Assembly (NCBI RefSeq): GCF_048159605.1
Contig: NZ_JBLREB010000002.1
Span: forward strand, 496,001-560,000
Origin: Ectobacillus polymachus
Lineage (GTDB): Bacteria; Bacillota; Bacilli; Bacillales; Bacillaceae_G
Length of the DNA stretch: 64,000 nt
Reading direction: 5' to 3'
Shown here: piece after piece, positions 45,223-53,846 of the stretch
How the letters are laid out: every line of letters begins with the position of its first letter
Numbering within the stretch: the stretch's first letter is position 1
Made by a program: the position numbers and the translations under genes
The notes under the pieces: generated by a model
Seen by the model: the letters and a program-made list of their open reading frames with translations, nothing else
Database searches by the model: none
Told to the model about the DNA's origin: nothing

Positions 45223-46608
45223 GTTTCCTTCTTGTTCAACTACATTTCTTTTATGAAATCCTTTTGCATAGTAAATGCCTACAAGGAAAACGATCCAGAT
45301 TGGTCCGATAATCACCGCTATTTTTGTATCGGGGATAAAAGCCATTACGATTACAACCAATGCTAGAAAGGCTAATGATATATAGGAAGATAGAGGATAA
45401 AACGGAATTTTAAATTTTAAAGATGCTACCTCTTTCGGCTTTAAGCTTTTCCGGAAACGTAATTGCGCCAAAAGGATAATCGCCCAGGTCCAAAGAGCAG
45501 CGAATGTCGCAATACTTGTCACCCATGTAAATACTTTTGCAGGTACAACGTAATTTAACAAAACGCCCACTAATAAAACAACGGATGAGATGATAACCGC
45601 TAAACCTGGAACACCGTTTTTGGTCACCTGTCCAAATTTTTCAGGAGCTTCTTTATTTTCCGCAAGGTTGAAAAGCATTCTGGAAGTACTAAAAATGCCG
45701 CTATTACAAGATGAAAGGGCAGCGGTCAAGACAACAAAGTTAATAATGCCAGCTGCTGGTGCAATCCCTAGTTGCTTAAAGGTAAGAACAAAAGGACTTC
45801 CATTTAAGCCAATTTCATTCCATGGATAAATGGCCATAATCACGGTTAGTGCTCCCACATAAAAAATTAGGATTCTCCATAATACATTATCAATGGCTTT
45901 TGCTAGATTTTTTTCTGGATTTTTAACTTCTCCGGCTGTTACACCAATCATTTCTATGCCGAGGTAGGCAAACATAACCATTTGCAGTGCCATTAAAACG
46001 CCCTTAATTCCATTTGGGAAAAACCCGCCATGGCTCCATAGATTCTGAATTCCTGTTGGAATACCGCCATTACCGATTCCAAAGATAATAACGAGAGCGC
46101 CCATAACAATCATACAGATAATGGTAATAACCTTAATAAGAGCAAACCAGAATTCTAACTCACCATAGGCTTTAACAGTAAGAAAGTTAATAGTGGCCAT
46201 GATACTCAGTGCAGCAAGTGACCAAATCCATTGTGGAACGTCTGGAAACCAGTATTGCATATAAATACCGACAGCTGTTATTTCAGCCATACAGGTTACA
46301 ATCCATAAAAACCAGTAAGTCCAGCCAGTTAGATAGCCGGCTAGAGGACCTAAATAATCATGTGCATATTGACTAAATGAACCAGAAACAGGCTTGTGAA
46401 TGGCCATTTCGCCAAGGGCTCTCATAATAAAAAACATAATAACCCCAGCGATTGCATATTCAACAATGATACCTGGACCAGCCAATTTGATTGAAGTTGT
46501 AGAACCGAGAAATAGACCTACACCAATGGCTGCACCTAAAGACATTAATGTAATATGTCTTTCTTCTAATCCACGATTCAGTTCTGTTTTATGAGTTTCC
46601 TTGCTCAT
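45205..46608 (-). CDS. AAT-family amino acid permease
   Basis: 467 residues from ATG 46608, with GGGGGAAATG upstream. Twelve membrane segments; the APC signature SLGAAIGVGLFLGSTTSIKLAGPG lies in the first and GVTAGEVKNPEKNLAKAI after the sixth. Proton-driven uptake of neutral amino acids (Ala/Ser/Gly type) is likely for this family but the substrate is not proven. Monocistronic. The 310-base gap upstream shows no clear feature. Confidence 0.9.
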   Translation of the reverse strand: MSKETHKTELNRGLEERHITLMSLGAAIGVGLFLGSTTSIKLAGPGIIVEYAIAGVIMFFIMRALGEMAIHKPVSGSFSQYAHDYLGPLAGYLTGWTYWFLWIVTCMAEITAVGIYMQYWFPDVPQWIWSLAALSIMATINFLTVKAYGELEFWFALIKVITIICMIVMGALVIIFGIGNGGIPTGIQNLWSHGGFFPNGIKGVLMALQMVMFAYLGIEMIGVTAGEVKNPEKNLAKAIDNVLWRILIFYVGALTVIMAIYPWNEIGLNGSPFVLTFKQLGIAPAAGIINFVVLTAALSSCNSGIFSTSRMLFNLAENKEAPEKFGQVTKNGVPGLAVIISSVVLLVGVLLNYVVPAKVFTWVTSIATFAALWTWAIILLAQLRFRKSLKPKEVASLKFKIPFYPLSSYISLAFLALVVIVMAFIPDTKIAVIIGPIWIVFLVGIYYAKGFHKRNVVEQEGNKMEAR

Positions 46609-46918
46609 ATCATTTCCCCCTATGAGTCTACAAGAAAAGGTTTTCCTTTTACTATGTATACACAAACTATTTCTCTCAGAAGCTCCAATGGTGAGTGAGA
46701 TATATCAAACCAGTGATAAAGCTTCTTTTATTTATTAAAATTACAATTCCTTATTGTACCATAAAGGAACATACGATCCTATACATACTTAATATAATTT
46801 TCAGATTAGTCCAGATTTCGAAAAATTGCGTCTAGAAAGGAATATGATAGATAATATCGAATTCTCCTATTTATAGATATGTACGAGAATATTCACTAAA
46901 GTCATGAGGTGAAAGAAG

Positions 46919-47092
46919 ATGAAGGGCTGGATTTATATTGTATATGCTGTGGTATTAGGTATCCTTTCTTTTTTTACAGGTGAAATCGTAACATTTGTGA
47001 TGCTGGGTTTTATATTAATAGCCCTAAATAATATTAATTCGACATTAAAGAAGATGTATAAAGAGAGTAATGACAAAAATGATGAGATGTGA
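46919..47092 (+). CDS. Small membrane protein, 57 residues
   Basis: GAGGTGAAAG precedes ATG 46919. Translation begins MKGWIYIVYAVVLGILSF and ends NDKNDEM with TGA at 47090-47092. Two hydrophobic stretches (residues 3-19 and 24-37) and a charged tail rich in Asn, Lys and Asp. Family not recognised. The convergent acetyltransferase ends 18 bases away. Confidence 0.6.
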   Translation: MKGWIYIVYAVVLGILSFFTGEIVTFVMLGFILIALNNINSTLKKMYKESNDKNDEM

Positions 47093-47109
47093 AAGTAAGA
47101 TCACGAAAG

Positions 47110-47559
47110 TTATATATGTCTTTCCCAATGAATCATCGTTTTTGTCACACCTACTTGTTTCATGCTTAGTTTTTCTAATACACGAATAGAACCATGATTG
47201 TCATGCAGCGTTTCTGCAATTATCGTGTCGACTTTTGCTGTGCGAAATGCCCACATCATTAATGCTCCTACAGCTTCTGTTGCGTAACCATTATTCCAAT
47301 ACTTTTTAAGAAAACCATACCCCACTTCCACTACTTTATTCTCGTCTGGTTTTCCCTTAAAACCTATGTCGCCGAGGACAATCCCATCGGCTTTTCGAAC
47401 AACAAGCCAAACACCCCAACACAATAAAGAGGAATCTTCTTTTAGCTGCTCTAAGTAAGAAGTGATATGCTGTCCGATATCGTATTCTTGATTAAGAGCA
47501 ATTTTTACCGTTTCTTCCGTACATGGTATAACAAGTAATCTTTTTGTTTCTAGTTCCAT
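47110..47559 (-). CDS. GNAT acetyltransferase, RimJ/RimL-like
   Basis: 149 residues from ATG 47559 (AAGGAGAAG upstream). MELETKRLLVIP start, GDIGFKG, VEVGYGFLKKYWNNGYATEAV (the acetyl-CoA loop) and a C-terminal Asn-x-x-Ser (DNHGSIRVLEKLSMKQVG) typical of the RimJ/RimL group that acetylates N-termini or small amines. Complete. Substrate unknown. Confidence 0.88.
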   Translation of the reverse strand: MELETKRLLVIPCTEETVKIALNQEYDIGQHITSYLEQLKEDSSLLCWGVWLVVRKADGIVLGDIGFKGKPDENKVVEVGYGFLKKYWNNGYATEAVGALMMWAFRTAKVDTIIAETLHDNHGSIRVLEKLSMKQVGVTKTMIHWERHI

Positions 47560-47668
47560 GATTACTTCTCCTTTTTCAATAATCACATTGCAAAGATAAG
47601 ATTTATTCATTATACCATTTAATACAGAATATTCAAATAATTAACATGGTTATTTTTGGATAATAAAA

Positions 47669-47760
47669 CTCCCACCTTAAAATTCTGAGAAGGTGGGAGA
47701 TAGCTCTGGTATGTGTCTAATTGGTGGGCTAACCCGAAAGTAGGGGGAACCCCCTCACTT
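47669..47760. repeat. Two-hairpin palindromic repeat element, copy 2
   Basis: CTCCCACCTT (47669-47678)/AAGGTGGGAG (47690-47699), a linker with CTAATTGGTGGGCTAACCC (47717-47735), then AGTAGGGGGaaCCCCCTCACTT (47739-47760). The hairpin-linker-hairpin layout and the linker core match copy 1 at 3515-3643. It abuts the stop codon of the next minus-strand gene and may act as its terminator. Confidence 0.7.
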
Positions 47761-48113
47761 CAGTTCGCCTGTTTCCATTCCATATATTTTTGAATAAGAT
47801 CATCAGCATTATCTACATTCACTAGGAACTTACCACCACTTGTAGTAGAAAAGATCATTCGATTCCGATTAATAGCGGGAACTAAAGTGGTGGCATTCCC
47901 GCTATACCAGGACCCGTTCATTACTACTGTATGCTTTGGAAGGCCTTCCTCGAAAATATATAGATCTTTAATCTCGTGTTTGGAAAATTTTCCAGTTGAA
48001 AATTTGGAAGTACGAATGACCATCTGATCGTTCTTGAAAGTCACAGCTTTTTTAGGACTAGCCATAAGCAAATAAAATATACTAATACCAAGCAAGATTA
48101 GTAGATAAACCAT
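47760..48113 (-). CDS. PH-like domain membrane protein, hypothetical
   Basis: 117 residues. One N-terminal membrane segment (residues 2-17, directly followed by SPKKAV), then a small beta-rich domain (FKNDQMVIRTSKFSTGKF...IKDLYIFEE) resembling bacterial PH-like domains. There is no good ribosome site before the ATG, and the protein starts inside a membrane segment, so it may be 5'-truncated or coupled to the gene before it, whose stop is seven bases upstream. Confidence 0.6.
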   Translation of the reverse strand: MVYLLILLGISIFYLLMASPKKAVTFKNDQMVIRTSKFSTGKFSKHEIKDLYIFEEGLPKHTVVMNGSWYSGNATTLVPAINRNRMIFSTTSGGKFLVNVDNADDLIQKYMEWKQAN

Positions 48114-48120
48114 TCTGTAT

Positions 48121-48468
48121 TTATAATTTTTTTACAAATTCAGATTTTAATAACATGGCTCCAAAACCATCAATTTTGCAATCAATATTATGGTCGTTAT
48201 TCTGGTCGCCATCAATTAAACGTATATTTTTTACTTTTGTACCTATTTTTAATGGGGATGAACTACCTTTTACTTTAAGGTCTTTAATTATTGTTACAGA
48301 ATCACCATCGTGCAAGATATTTCCATTTGCATCTTTGATAATCTTATTATCTTCACTACTTTCAGCTTCTAAAGTCCACTCGTGCGCACATTCTGGGCAA
48401 ACAAGAAGATTTCCATCTTCGTAAGTGTATTCTGAATTACATTCTGGGCAATTTGGCAAATTGGACAT
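48121..48468 (-). CDS. PhnA/YjdM-family zinc-ribbon protein
   Basis: 115 residues with GGAGGAAATG upstream. An N-terminal zinc ribbon (CPECNSEY and CPECAHEW), then the conserved PhnA domain with KDANGNILHDGDSVTIIKDLKVKGSS. Historically called alkylphosphonate uptake protein, but that role is unsupported; function unknown. Complete. Confidence 0.9.
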   Translation of the reverse strand: MSNLPNCPECNSEYTYEDGNLLVCPECAHEWTLEAESSEDNKIIKDANGNILHDGDSVTIIKDLKVKGSSSPLKIGTKVKNIRLIDGDQNNDHNIDCKIDGFGAMLLKSEFVKKL

Positions 48469-48686
48469 ACTTTCATTTCCTCCATTTGTCTTATTCTTTT
48501 CTTAAAAATATAGCGAGTTCCTTATATATTGCCATAGTTTTATTATATTTACAACCCTTCCTTCATCTCCTATTTACAAGAATGGTTTCCATAAAAGCAG
48601 ATACGGCTTTTGTAAACATTTCACAAGGATACGAATTCTTTATTTTGTAGTAGATATAATGAATATAGGAAGGAGATGATTCTACA

Positions 48687-48920
48687 ATGGGAAATGGATT
48701 TCATCCATTTTATGGAGGCGACTGGATCATGACGTACGGTATGATTTTATTCTGGATTGTCTTACTTATCTTACTCATTATAGGATATAACATGGTACAG
48801 AAAACGTTGAAACTTCCGAAAGAACAAACGAACGCAATTGATATTTTAAAAGAAACATTCGCAAAAGGTGAAATTACAGAAGAAGAATACGACCGAATGT
48901 TAAAAAAATTAACAGAATAA
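48687..48920 (+). CDS. SHOCT-domain small membrane protein (first of a pair)
   Basis: 77 residues with AAGGAGATG upstream. An aromatic/Gly-rich N-terminus (MGNGFHPFYGGDW), one membrane segment (about 18-37), then a C-terminal SHOCT motif (AIDILKETFAKGEITEEEYDRMLKKL). Such proteins commonly sit beside copper genes in bacilli. A paralogue with the same layout lies at 53451. Function unknown. Confidence 0.82.
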   Translation: MGNGFHPFYGGDWIMTYGMILFWIVLLILLIIGYNMVQKTLKLPKEQTNAIDILKETFAKGEITEEEYDRMLKKLTE

Positions 48921-48925
48921 ATGAT

Positions 48926-48960
48926 AACCCTAATGTCTCCAAGCATTAGGGTTTTGTTTT
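48926..48960 (+). terminator. Terminator of the first SHOCT gene
   Basis: AACCCTAATG-tctccaag-CATTAGGGTT followed by TTGTTTTTTT. Confidence 0.9.
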
Positions 48961-48981
48961 TTTATTATTTCATTGTAATAT

Positions 48982-48998
48982 ATACCCGTAACGGGTAT
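48982..48998. promoter_or_regulatory. CsoR operator upstream of csoR-copA-copZ
   Basis: ATACCCGTAACGGGTAT, a near-perfect palindrome of the TACCC-N-GGGTA class bound by CsoR. It lies 42 bases before the csoR ATG, where it would cover the promoter. Apo-CsoR represses; Cu(I) releases. Confidence 0.8.
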
Positions 48999-49039
48999 GA
49001 TGTATGTATAAAAGATCTTCTGAAAAATGAGGTGATACA

Positions 49040-49345
49040 ATGAATCATCAACATGATGGAAATGGAAAGATGGTACCAAGAACAGAAGAGGAAATGGCAA
49101 AGCTGACGAAACGTTTGAAACGAATCGAAGGACAGGTTCGCGGTGTACAGAAGATGGTGGAAGATAATCGTTATTGTGTCGATATATTAATACAAATTTC
49201 AGCGATTCAAGCGGCGCTAAATCAAGTAGGATTTCAATTAATAGAGCGACATACAAATCATTGTGTGGCGAAAGCAATTCGCGAAGGCAACGGGGAAGAG
49301 TCGATACAAGAACTGATTCAGGTGTTAAAACAGTTCTCGAAATAA
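49040..49345 (+). CDS. csoR: CsoR, Cu(I)-responsive repressor
   Basis: 101 residues, all-helical DUF156 family. Cys 46, His 71 and Cys 75 (YCVDIL and HTNHCV) match the Cu(I) ligands Cys45-His70-Cys74 of B. subtilis CsoR. KRIEGQVRGVQKMVEDNRYC is the family core. GAGGTGATA precedes the ATG. First gene of csoR-copA-copZ. Confidence 0.95.
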   Translation: MNHQHDGNGKMVPRTEEEMAKLTKRLKRIEGQVRGVQKMVEDNRYCVDILIQISAIQAALNQVGFQLIERHTNHCVAKAIREGNGEESIQELIQVLKQFSK

Positions 49346-49359
49346 AGGAGAGAGGCGTT

Positions 49360-51750
49360 ATGAGTGAACAGAAGCTCGTTACACTAGGTGTAACAGGGAT
49401 GACTTGCGCAGCCTGCTCCAACCGGATTGAGAAAAGTTTAAACAAGATGGATGGAGTGGAAGCAAACGTTAATTTAGCGATTGAGAAAGCAACGGTTGCT
49501 TATGATCCAGAAAAGCAAAGTCTTACTGACATTCAGAAAAAAATTGAATCGTTAGGATATGGTGTTGAAGTTGACAAAGTAACGATCGACATTGAAGGGA
49601 TGACCTGTGCGGCTTGTGCAACCCGCATTGAAAAGGGCTTGAATCGTCTAGAAGGAATTGAAAAGGCAACGGTTAATTTAGCCATTAATCGTGCAGTGGT
49701 GGAATACAATGAAGGCTCCGTTACGACGGAGGACATGCTGGAAAAAATTAAAAAGCTAGGATACAAAGGATCAATTCAAAGCGAGCAGGATAATCAAACG
49801 CAGCGAAGAGAACAACTGCTTAAGCATAAGCAAAGACAATTGACGATTTCGATTCTATTATCATTGCCTTTGTTGTATACGATGATTTTACATTTACCAT
49901 TTGCTATCGGCTTGCCGATGCCAAATATTCTGATGAATCCGTGGTTTCAGCTGCTTTTGGCAACCCCTGTTGAGTTTTATATTGGCGGCCCCTTCTTTAT
50001 TGGGGCGTATCGTGCTTTACGTAACAAGAGTGCCAATATGGATGTATTGGTTTCACTCGGAACAGCTGCGGCGTATTTTTACAGTTTATTTGAAGCAATC
50101 AAAACGATTGCGAATCCAGATTATATGCCGAATCTATATTTTGAAACGAGTGCGGTTTTAATTACGCTTGTACTTGTTGGAAAATATTTTGAAGCAAGAG
50201 CAAAGGGTAGAACAACGGAAGCAATATCGAAGCTATTAAGCTTGCAAGCAAAAGACGCCCTTGTTATTCGTGATAATGTGGAGATAAAGCTTCCGCTTGA
50301 TCAAGTCGTTATCGGTGATACTATTCTTGTAAAGCCTGGTGAAAAAATACCGGTGGACGGTATCGTTTTATCAGGAATCTCATCAGTAGATGAATCGATG
50401 ATTACTGGTGAGTCCATTCCAGTCGATAAAAAAGAAGGAGATGCGGTCATCGGTGCGACAATTAATGCGAATGGTGTGCTGACAATTCGGGCTGAAAAGA
50501 TTGGCAAGGATACAGCGCTTGCCGGAATTGTAAAAATTGTCGAAGAAGCCCAAGGATCAAAGGCGCCGATTCAACGTATGGCGGATGTGATTTCCGGTAT
50601 TTTTGTTCCGATTGTTGTTGGAATCGCTATCGTTGCATTTCTCGTGTGGTATTTCGCCATAGTACCGGGGGATTTACCGAAGGCGTTAGAGGTTGGGATT
50701 GCAGTGCTTGTTATCGCTTGTCCGTGTGCACTCGGCTTAGCTACCCCAACTTCTATTATGGTAGGTACCGGTAAGGGAGCAGAACAGGGAATCCTCTTTA
50801 AAGGGGGTGAGTACTTAGAAGGGACGCATAAGATAGATACAGTTTTACTTGATAAAACAGGGACGGTAACGAAGGGCAAACCGGAAGTAACTGATGTGCT
50901 GGAATTTCAAGAAGGTATGCTCGCCTATGCAGTTGCTGCTGAAAGTGTTTCCGAGCATCCACTTGCACATGCCATTGTGGAACATGGGAAGAGTATTTCG
51001 GTTAAGCCTTTAGAGCGATTTACAGCTATTACAGGTAAAGGTATTGAGGCGATCATAGATGGCAAAACGATTTTAGTTGGTACGAGAAAACTTATGCAGG
51101 AACGAATGGTTACGATTACGGATCATGAAGATAGAATGATAGAACTTGAGCAGCAAGGAAAAACAGCAATGTTAGTTGCCATTGATCATCAACTTGCAGG
51201 TATCATAGCTGTTGCTGATACGGTAAAAGAAAGCTCGAAGGAAGCCATCCAAAGCTTAAAGCAGCTTGGTATTGATGTATATATGGTTACCGGAGATAAC
51301 AAACGCACGGCAAATACAATCGCGAGTCAAGTTCAAGTAGACCATGTCTTTGCAGAAGTACTTCCAGAGGATAAGGCAAATATCGTAGCAGATTTGCAAA
51401 AGCAAGGAAAGAAAGTAGCAATGGTGGGAGATGGAATTAATGACGCCCCTGCTCTTGTGAAAGCCGATATTGGCATAGCGATTGGAACCGGCGCAGATGT
51501 TGCCATCGAGGCTGCAGCTATTACATTGGTCGGCGGCGATTTGACTCATATTCCGAAGGCCATTGACCTTAGCCGTAAAACGATGAAAAATATTCGTCAA
51601 AATCTATTTTGGGCCCTCTTTTACAATGCGATTGGCATTCCAGTCGCGGCAGCAGGGCTATTAGTACCATGGGTTGCCGGAGCAGCTATGGCATTTAGCT
51701 CCGTATCAGTTGTTGCAAATGCGCTTCGTTTGAAACGCGTTCACATATAA
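49360..51750 (+). CDS. copA: CopA, Cu(I)-exporting P1B-ATPase
   Basis: 796 residues from ATG 49360 (AAGGAGAGAGG upstream); a longer reading from 49174 would overlap csoR and is wrong. Two HMA domains with GMTCAAC (about 11-17 and 79-85), eight membrane segments, CPC in IACPCALGLATP, DKTGTVTKG, SEHPLA and GDGINDAPAL. It expels cuprous ion from the cytoplasm, with CopZ delivering it. Intact. Confidence 0.96.
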   Translation: MSEQKLVTLGVTGMTCAACSNRIEKSLNKMDGVEANVNLAIEKATVAYDPEKQSLTDIQKKIESLGYGVEVDKVTIDIEGMTCAACATRIEKGLNRLEGIEKATVNLAINRAVVEYNEGSVTTEDMLEKIKKLGYKGSIQSEQDNQTQRREQLLKHKQRQLTISILLSLPLLYTMILHLPFAIGLPMPNILMNPWFQLLLATPVEFYIGGPFFIGAYRALRNKSANMDVLVSLGTAAAYFYSLFEAIKTIANPDYMPNLYFETSAVLITLVLVGKYFEARAKGRTTEAISKLLSLQAKDALVIRDNVEIKLPLDQVVIGDTILVKPGEKIPVDGIVLSGISSVDESMITGESIPVDKKEGDAVIGATINANGVLTIRAEKIGKDTALAGIVKIVEEAQGSKAPIQRMADVISGIFVPIVVGIAIVAFLVWYFAIVPGDLPKALEVGIAVLVIACPCALGLATPTSIMVGTGKGAEQGILFKGGEYLEGTHKIDTVLLDKTGTVTKGKPEVTDVLEFQEGMLAYAVAAESVSEHPLAHAIVEHGKSISVKPLERFTAITGKGIEAIIDGKTILVGTRKLMQERMVTITDHEDRMIELEQQGKTAMLVAIDHQLAGIIAVADTVKESSKEAIQSLKQLGIDVYMVTGDNKRTANTIASQVQVDHVFAEVLPEDKANIVADLQKQGKKVAMVGDGINDAPALVKADIGIAIGTGADVAIEAAAITLVGGDLTHIPKAIDLSRKTMKNIRQNLFWALFYNAIGIPVAAAGLLVPWVAGAAMAFSSVSVVANALRLKRVHI

Positions 51751-51788
51751 GGGGAATACCCCTAATAATACATGAGGAGGAATTTTCA

Positions 51789-51992
51789 ATGAGTATTACA
51801 TTACAAGTAGAAGGCATGAGCTGTGGACATTGCAAAATGGCGGTTACAAATGCATTGAAAGAATTAGATGGAGTTGCAAATGTAGACGTTCACTTAGAAC
51901 AAGGAACCGTAGATATCGGTTATGATGAAGCAAAGGTTAGCTTAGATAAGATGAAGGAAGCTATTGAAGAACAAGGCTATGATGTGAAATAA
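51789..51992 (+). CDS. copZ: CopZ, copper chaperone
   Basis: 67-residue single HMA domain with GMSCGHCK near 10-17; carries Cu(I) to CopA and CsoR. GAGGAGGAA precedes it. A GGGGAATACCCC palindrome lies between copA and copZ and might modulate it, but is unlike the upstream operator. Confidence 0.96.
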   Translation: MSITLQVEGMSCGHCKMAVTNALKELDGVANVDVHLEQGTVDIGYDEAKVSLDKMKEAIEEQGYDVK

Positions 51993-52005
51993 ATTAAATA
52001 ACAGG

Positions 52006-52037
52006 AGAGGTCATGGCATAGCGCTATGACCTCTTTT
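52006..52037 (+). terminator. Terminator of csoR-copA-copZ
   Basis: AGAGGTCAT and ATGACCTCT, perfect 9-bp stem with an 11-base loop, then TTTT. Confidence 0.92.
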
Positions 52038-52144
52038 GCTATTTGAAGTTAACATTATTTTAATATTGCCTTTGTTATAAAAATACATAGATATGTTAGT
52101 GTGTTATCATTATTCGATTTTGAAACAGGCAAAGGAGGTGCGAA

Positions 52145-53356
52145 ATGGACACGGGATTACAGCAGAATTCAAAGCAGGAGAAAGGAAAGCTTTCTTTACT
52201 CCTTGAAGTGTTGCTCGTTTCTACTAAATTAGGACTTACTTCATTTGGAGGGCCTATCGCTCATTTAGGTTATTTCAGAGAGGAATATGTAAAGCGCCGA
52301 AAGTGGTTAGATGAGAAAACATATGCAGATTTAGTAGCGTTATGTCAATTTTTACCTGGACCGGCTAGCAGTCAAGTAGGAATGGGGATTGGCTTTATTC
52401 GTGCAGGGTTTTTAGGTGCTCTTTTCTCATGGATTGGATTTACGCTTCCATCTGTCATTGCTCTTGTTTTATTTGCCTACTTTTTAAAAGGAACATCGTT
52501 TCACGATACCGGCTGGTTGCACGGATTATTGGTTGTAGCAGTAGCTGTAGTCGCGCAGGCGGTTTGGGGGATGGCCAAAAGTGCAGCATCGGATCGTCCG
52601 CGTGCTACCATCGCTATAGCAGCAGCTATTTTAACGTTATTAATTCCAAGTGTATTTAGTCAGGTCGGTATTATCCTTGCTGCTGGTATACTAGGATGGT
52701 TTTTGTTTCGAGGAACTGCGGACGATAAGCCAGCATTCCTTTCTTTATCCAGTAATAAAAAAGTTGCTAGTATTCTATTAGCTTTGTTTTTTGTATTGTT
52801 AGCGATTCTCCCTATTATCAGGCAGGCTACCCATTCTCCTTTTGTTGCCCTATTTGATAGCTTTTATCGTTCGGGTGCTTTGGTATTTGGGGGAGGACAT
52901 GTTGTACTTCCATTATTACAAGCAGAGGTCGTTCCAGCAGGGTGGTTGTCAGCTGATCAATTTTTAGCTGGATACGGAGCAGCACAAGCAGTACCAGGAC
53001 CATTATTTACATTCGCATCGTATGTAGGAATGGCAAGCTTTGGATGGAAAGGGGCAATTGTCACAACCATCGCAATCTTCCTCCCGTCGTTTCTATTAAT
53101 CATGGGGACTCTCCCTTTCTGGAATTGGTTACGCCATCATCCACAATTTCAAGCGGCATTGCAGGGGATTTCGGCAGCTGTTGTTGGGATTTTACTAGCA
53201 GCGCTGTACAATCCAGTATGGACTAGTAGCATCAAAACTCCATTTGATGTTTGCCTGGCATTAGCAGCCTTCGGTATACTAACGATTTGGAAATGCCCTC
53301 CTTGGATTGTCGTTGCATGTTCAGCAGCTGCAGGAGCTTTTTTTTCTATTATGTAA
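52145..53356 (+). CDS. chrA: ChrA, chromate transporter (two-domain)
   Basis: 403 residues with AAAGGAGGTG upstream. Two CHR domains in tandem: the first with TSFGGPIAHLGYFREE and CQFLPGPASSQVG, the second with FGGGHVVLPLL and AQAVPGPLFTFASYVG. About ten hydrophobic segments. Long-chain ChrA proteins export chromate. No chrB-like regulator is next to it. Confidence 0.93.
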   Translation: MDTGLQQNSKQEKGKLSLLLEVLLVSTKLGLTSFGGPIAHLGYFREEYVKRRKWLDEKTYADLVALCQFLPGPASSQVGMGIGFIRAGFLGALFSWIGFTLPSVIALVLFAYFLKGTSFHDTGWLHGLLVVAVAVVAQAVWGMAKSAASDRPRATIAIAAAILTLLIPSVFSQVGIILAAGILGWFLFRGTADDKPAFLSLSSNKKVASILLALFFVLLAILPIIRQATHSPFVALFDSFYRSGALVFGGGHVVLPLLQAEVVPAGWLSADQFLAGYGAAQAVPGPLFTFASYVGMASFGWKGAIVTTIAIFLPSFLLIMGTLPFWNWLRHHPQFQAALQGISAAVVGILLAALYNPVWTSSIKTPFDVCLALAAFGILTIWKCPPWIVVACSAAAGAFFSIM

Positions 53357-53450
53357 TATATATTTGTCCTTTTTTTGAACAGGTAGAAACTGCACAAATT
53401 CTGCATAATGTAGATGTATAATGAAGTTGTAGAAAGGAGCTGACTCTATA

Positions 53451-53687
53451 ATGGGATATGGATTTCAATCATGTTTTGGATATGGAGGTGGCTGGATCAT
53501 GATGGGTGGAATGTTGCTATTCTGGCTTATATTGATCGCTTTACTTTTTATGGGATATACGAAGATACAAAAATCTGAGAGAACTTCTACAAATCAAAAT
53601 GAGGCGCTTGCCATTTTAAAAACAAGATTGGCAAAAAGTGAAATTACAGAAGAAGAGTATGAACGACTTCTACAAAAATTAAGTTAG
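53451..53687 (+). CDS. SHOCT-domain small membrane protein (second of a pair)
   Basis: 78 residues with AAAGGAGCTGA upstream. Same plan as the protein at 48687: MGYGFQSCFGYGGGW start, membrane segment about 18-35, and ALAILKTRLAKSEITEEEYERLLQKL at the end. The pair brackets the copper-chromate block, which suggests a tandem duplication or two linked stress genes. Confidence 0.82.
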   Translation: MGYGFQSCFGYGGGWIMMGGMLLFWLILIALLFMGYTKIQKSERTSTNQNEALAILKTRLAKSEITEEEYERLLQKLS

Positions 53688-53704
53688 TATTTCTATAATA
53701 AACT

Positions 53705-53735
53705 CCCCAATGCTTCATGCACATTGGGGTTTTTC
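53705..53735 (+). terminator. Terminator of the second SHOCT gene
   Basis: CCCCAATG and CATTGGGG around a nine-base loop, then TTTTT. Confidence 0.92.
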
Positions 53736-53846
53736 ATGTGCTAGATTAGAAGAGTAGCATGATTATGAATAAGAAAACAAATGAGGTAAGCTTTATATAG
53801 AAATTTAAAGGATAGAATAGTGGAAAGAGTTAGAAGAGGTGATGAA

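Noticed and set aside
49174..49359. N-terminal extension of CopA reading back into csoR
   Set aside because: It overlaps csoR in another frame, and a proper ribosome site stands before ATG 49360, where the HMA domain begins.
51751..51788. Second CsoR operator before copZ (GGGGAATACCCC)
   Set aside because: The half-sites are in the opposite sense to the TACCC...GGGTA type upstream of csoR; too weak to call.
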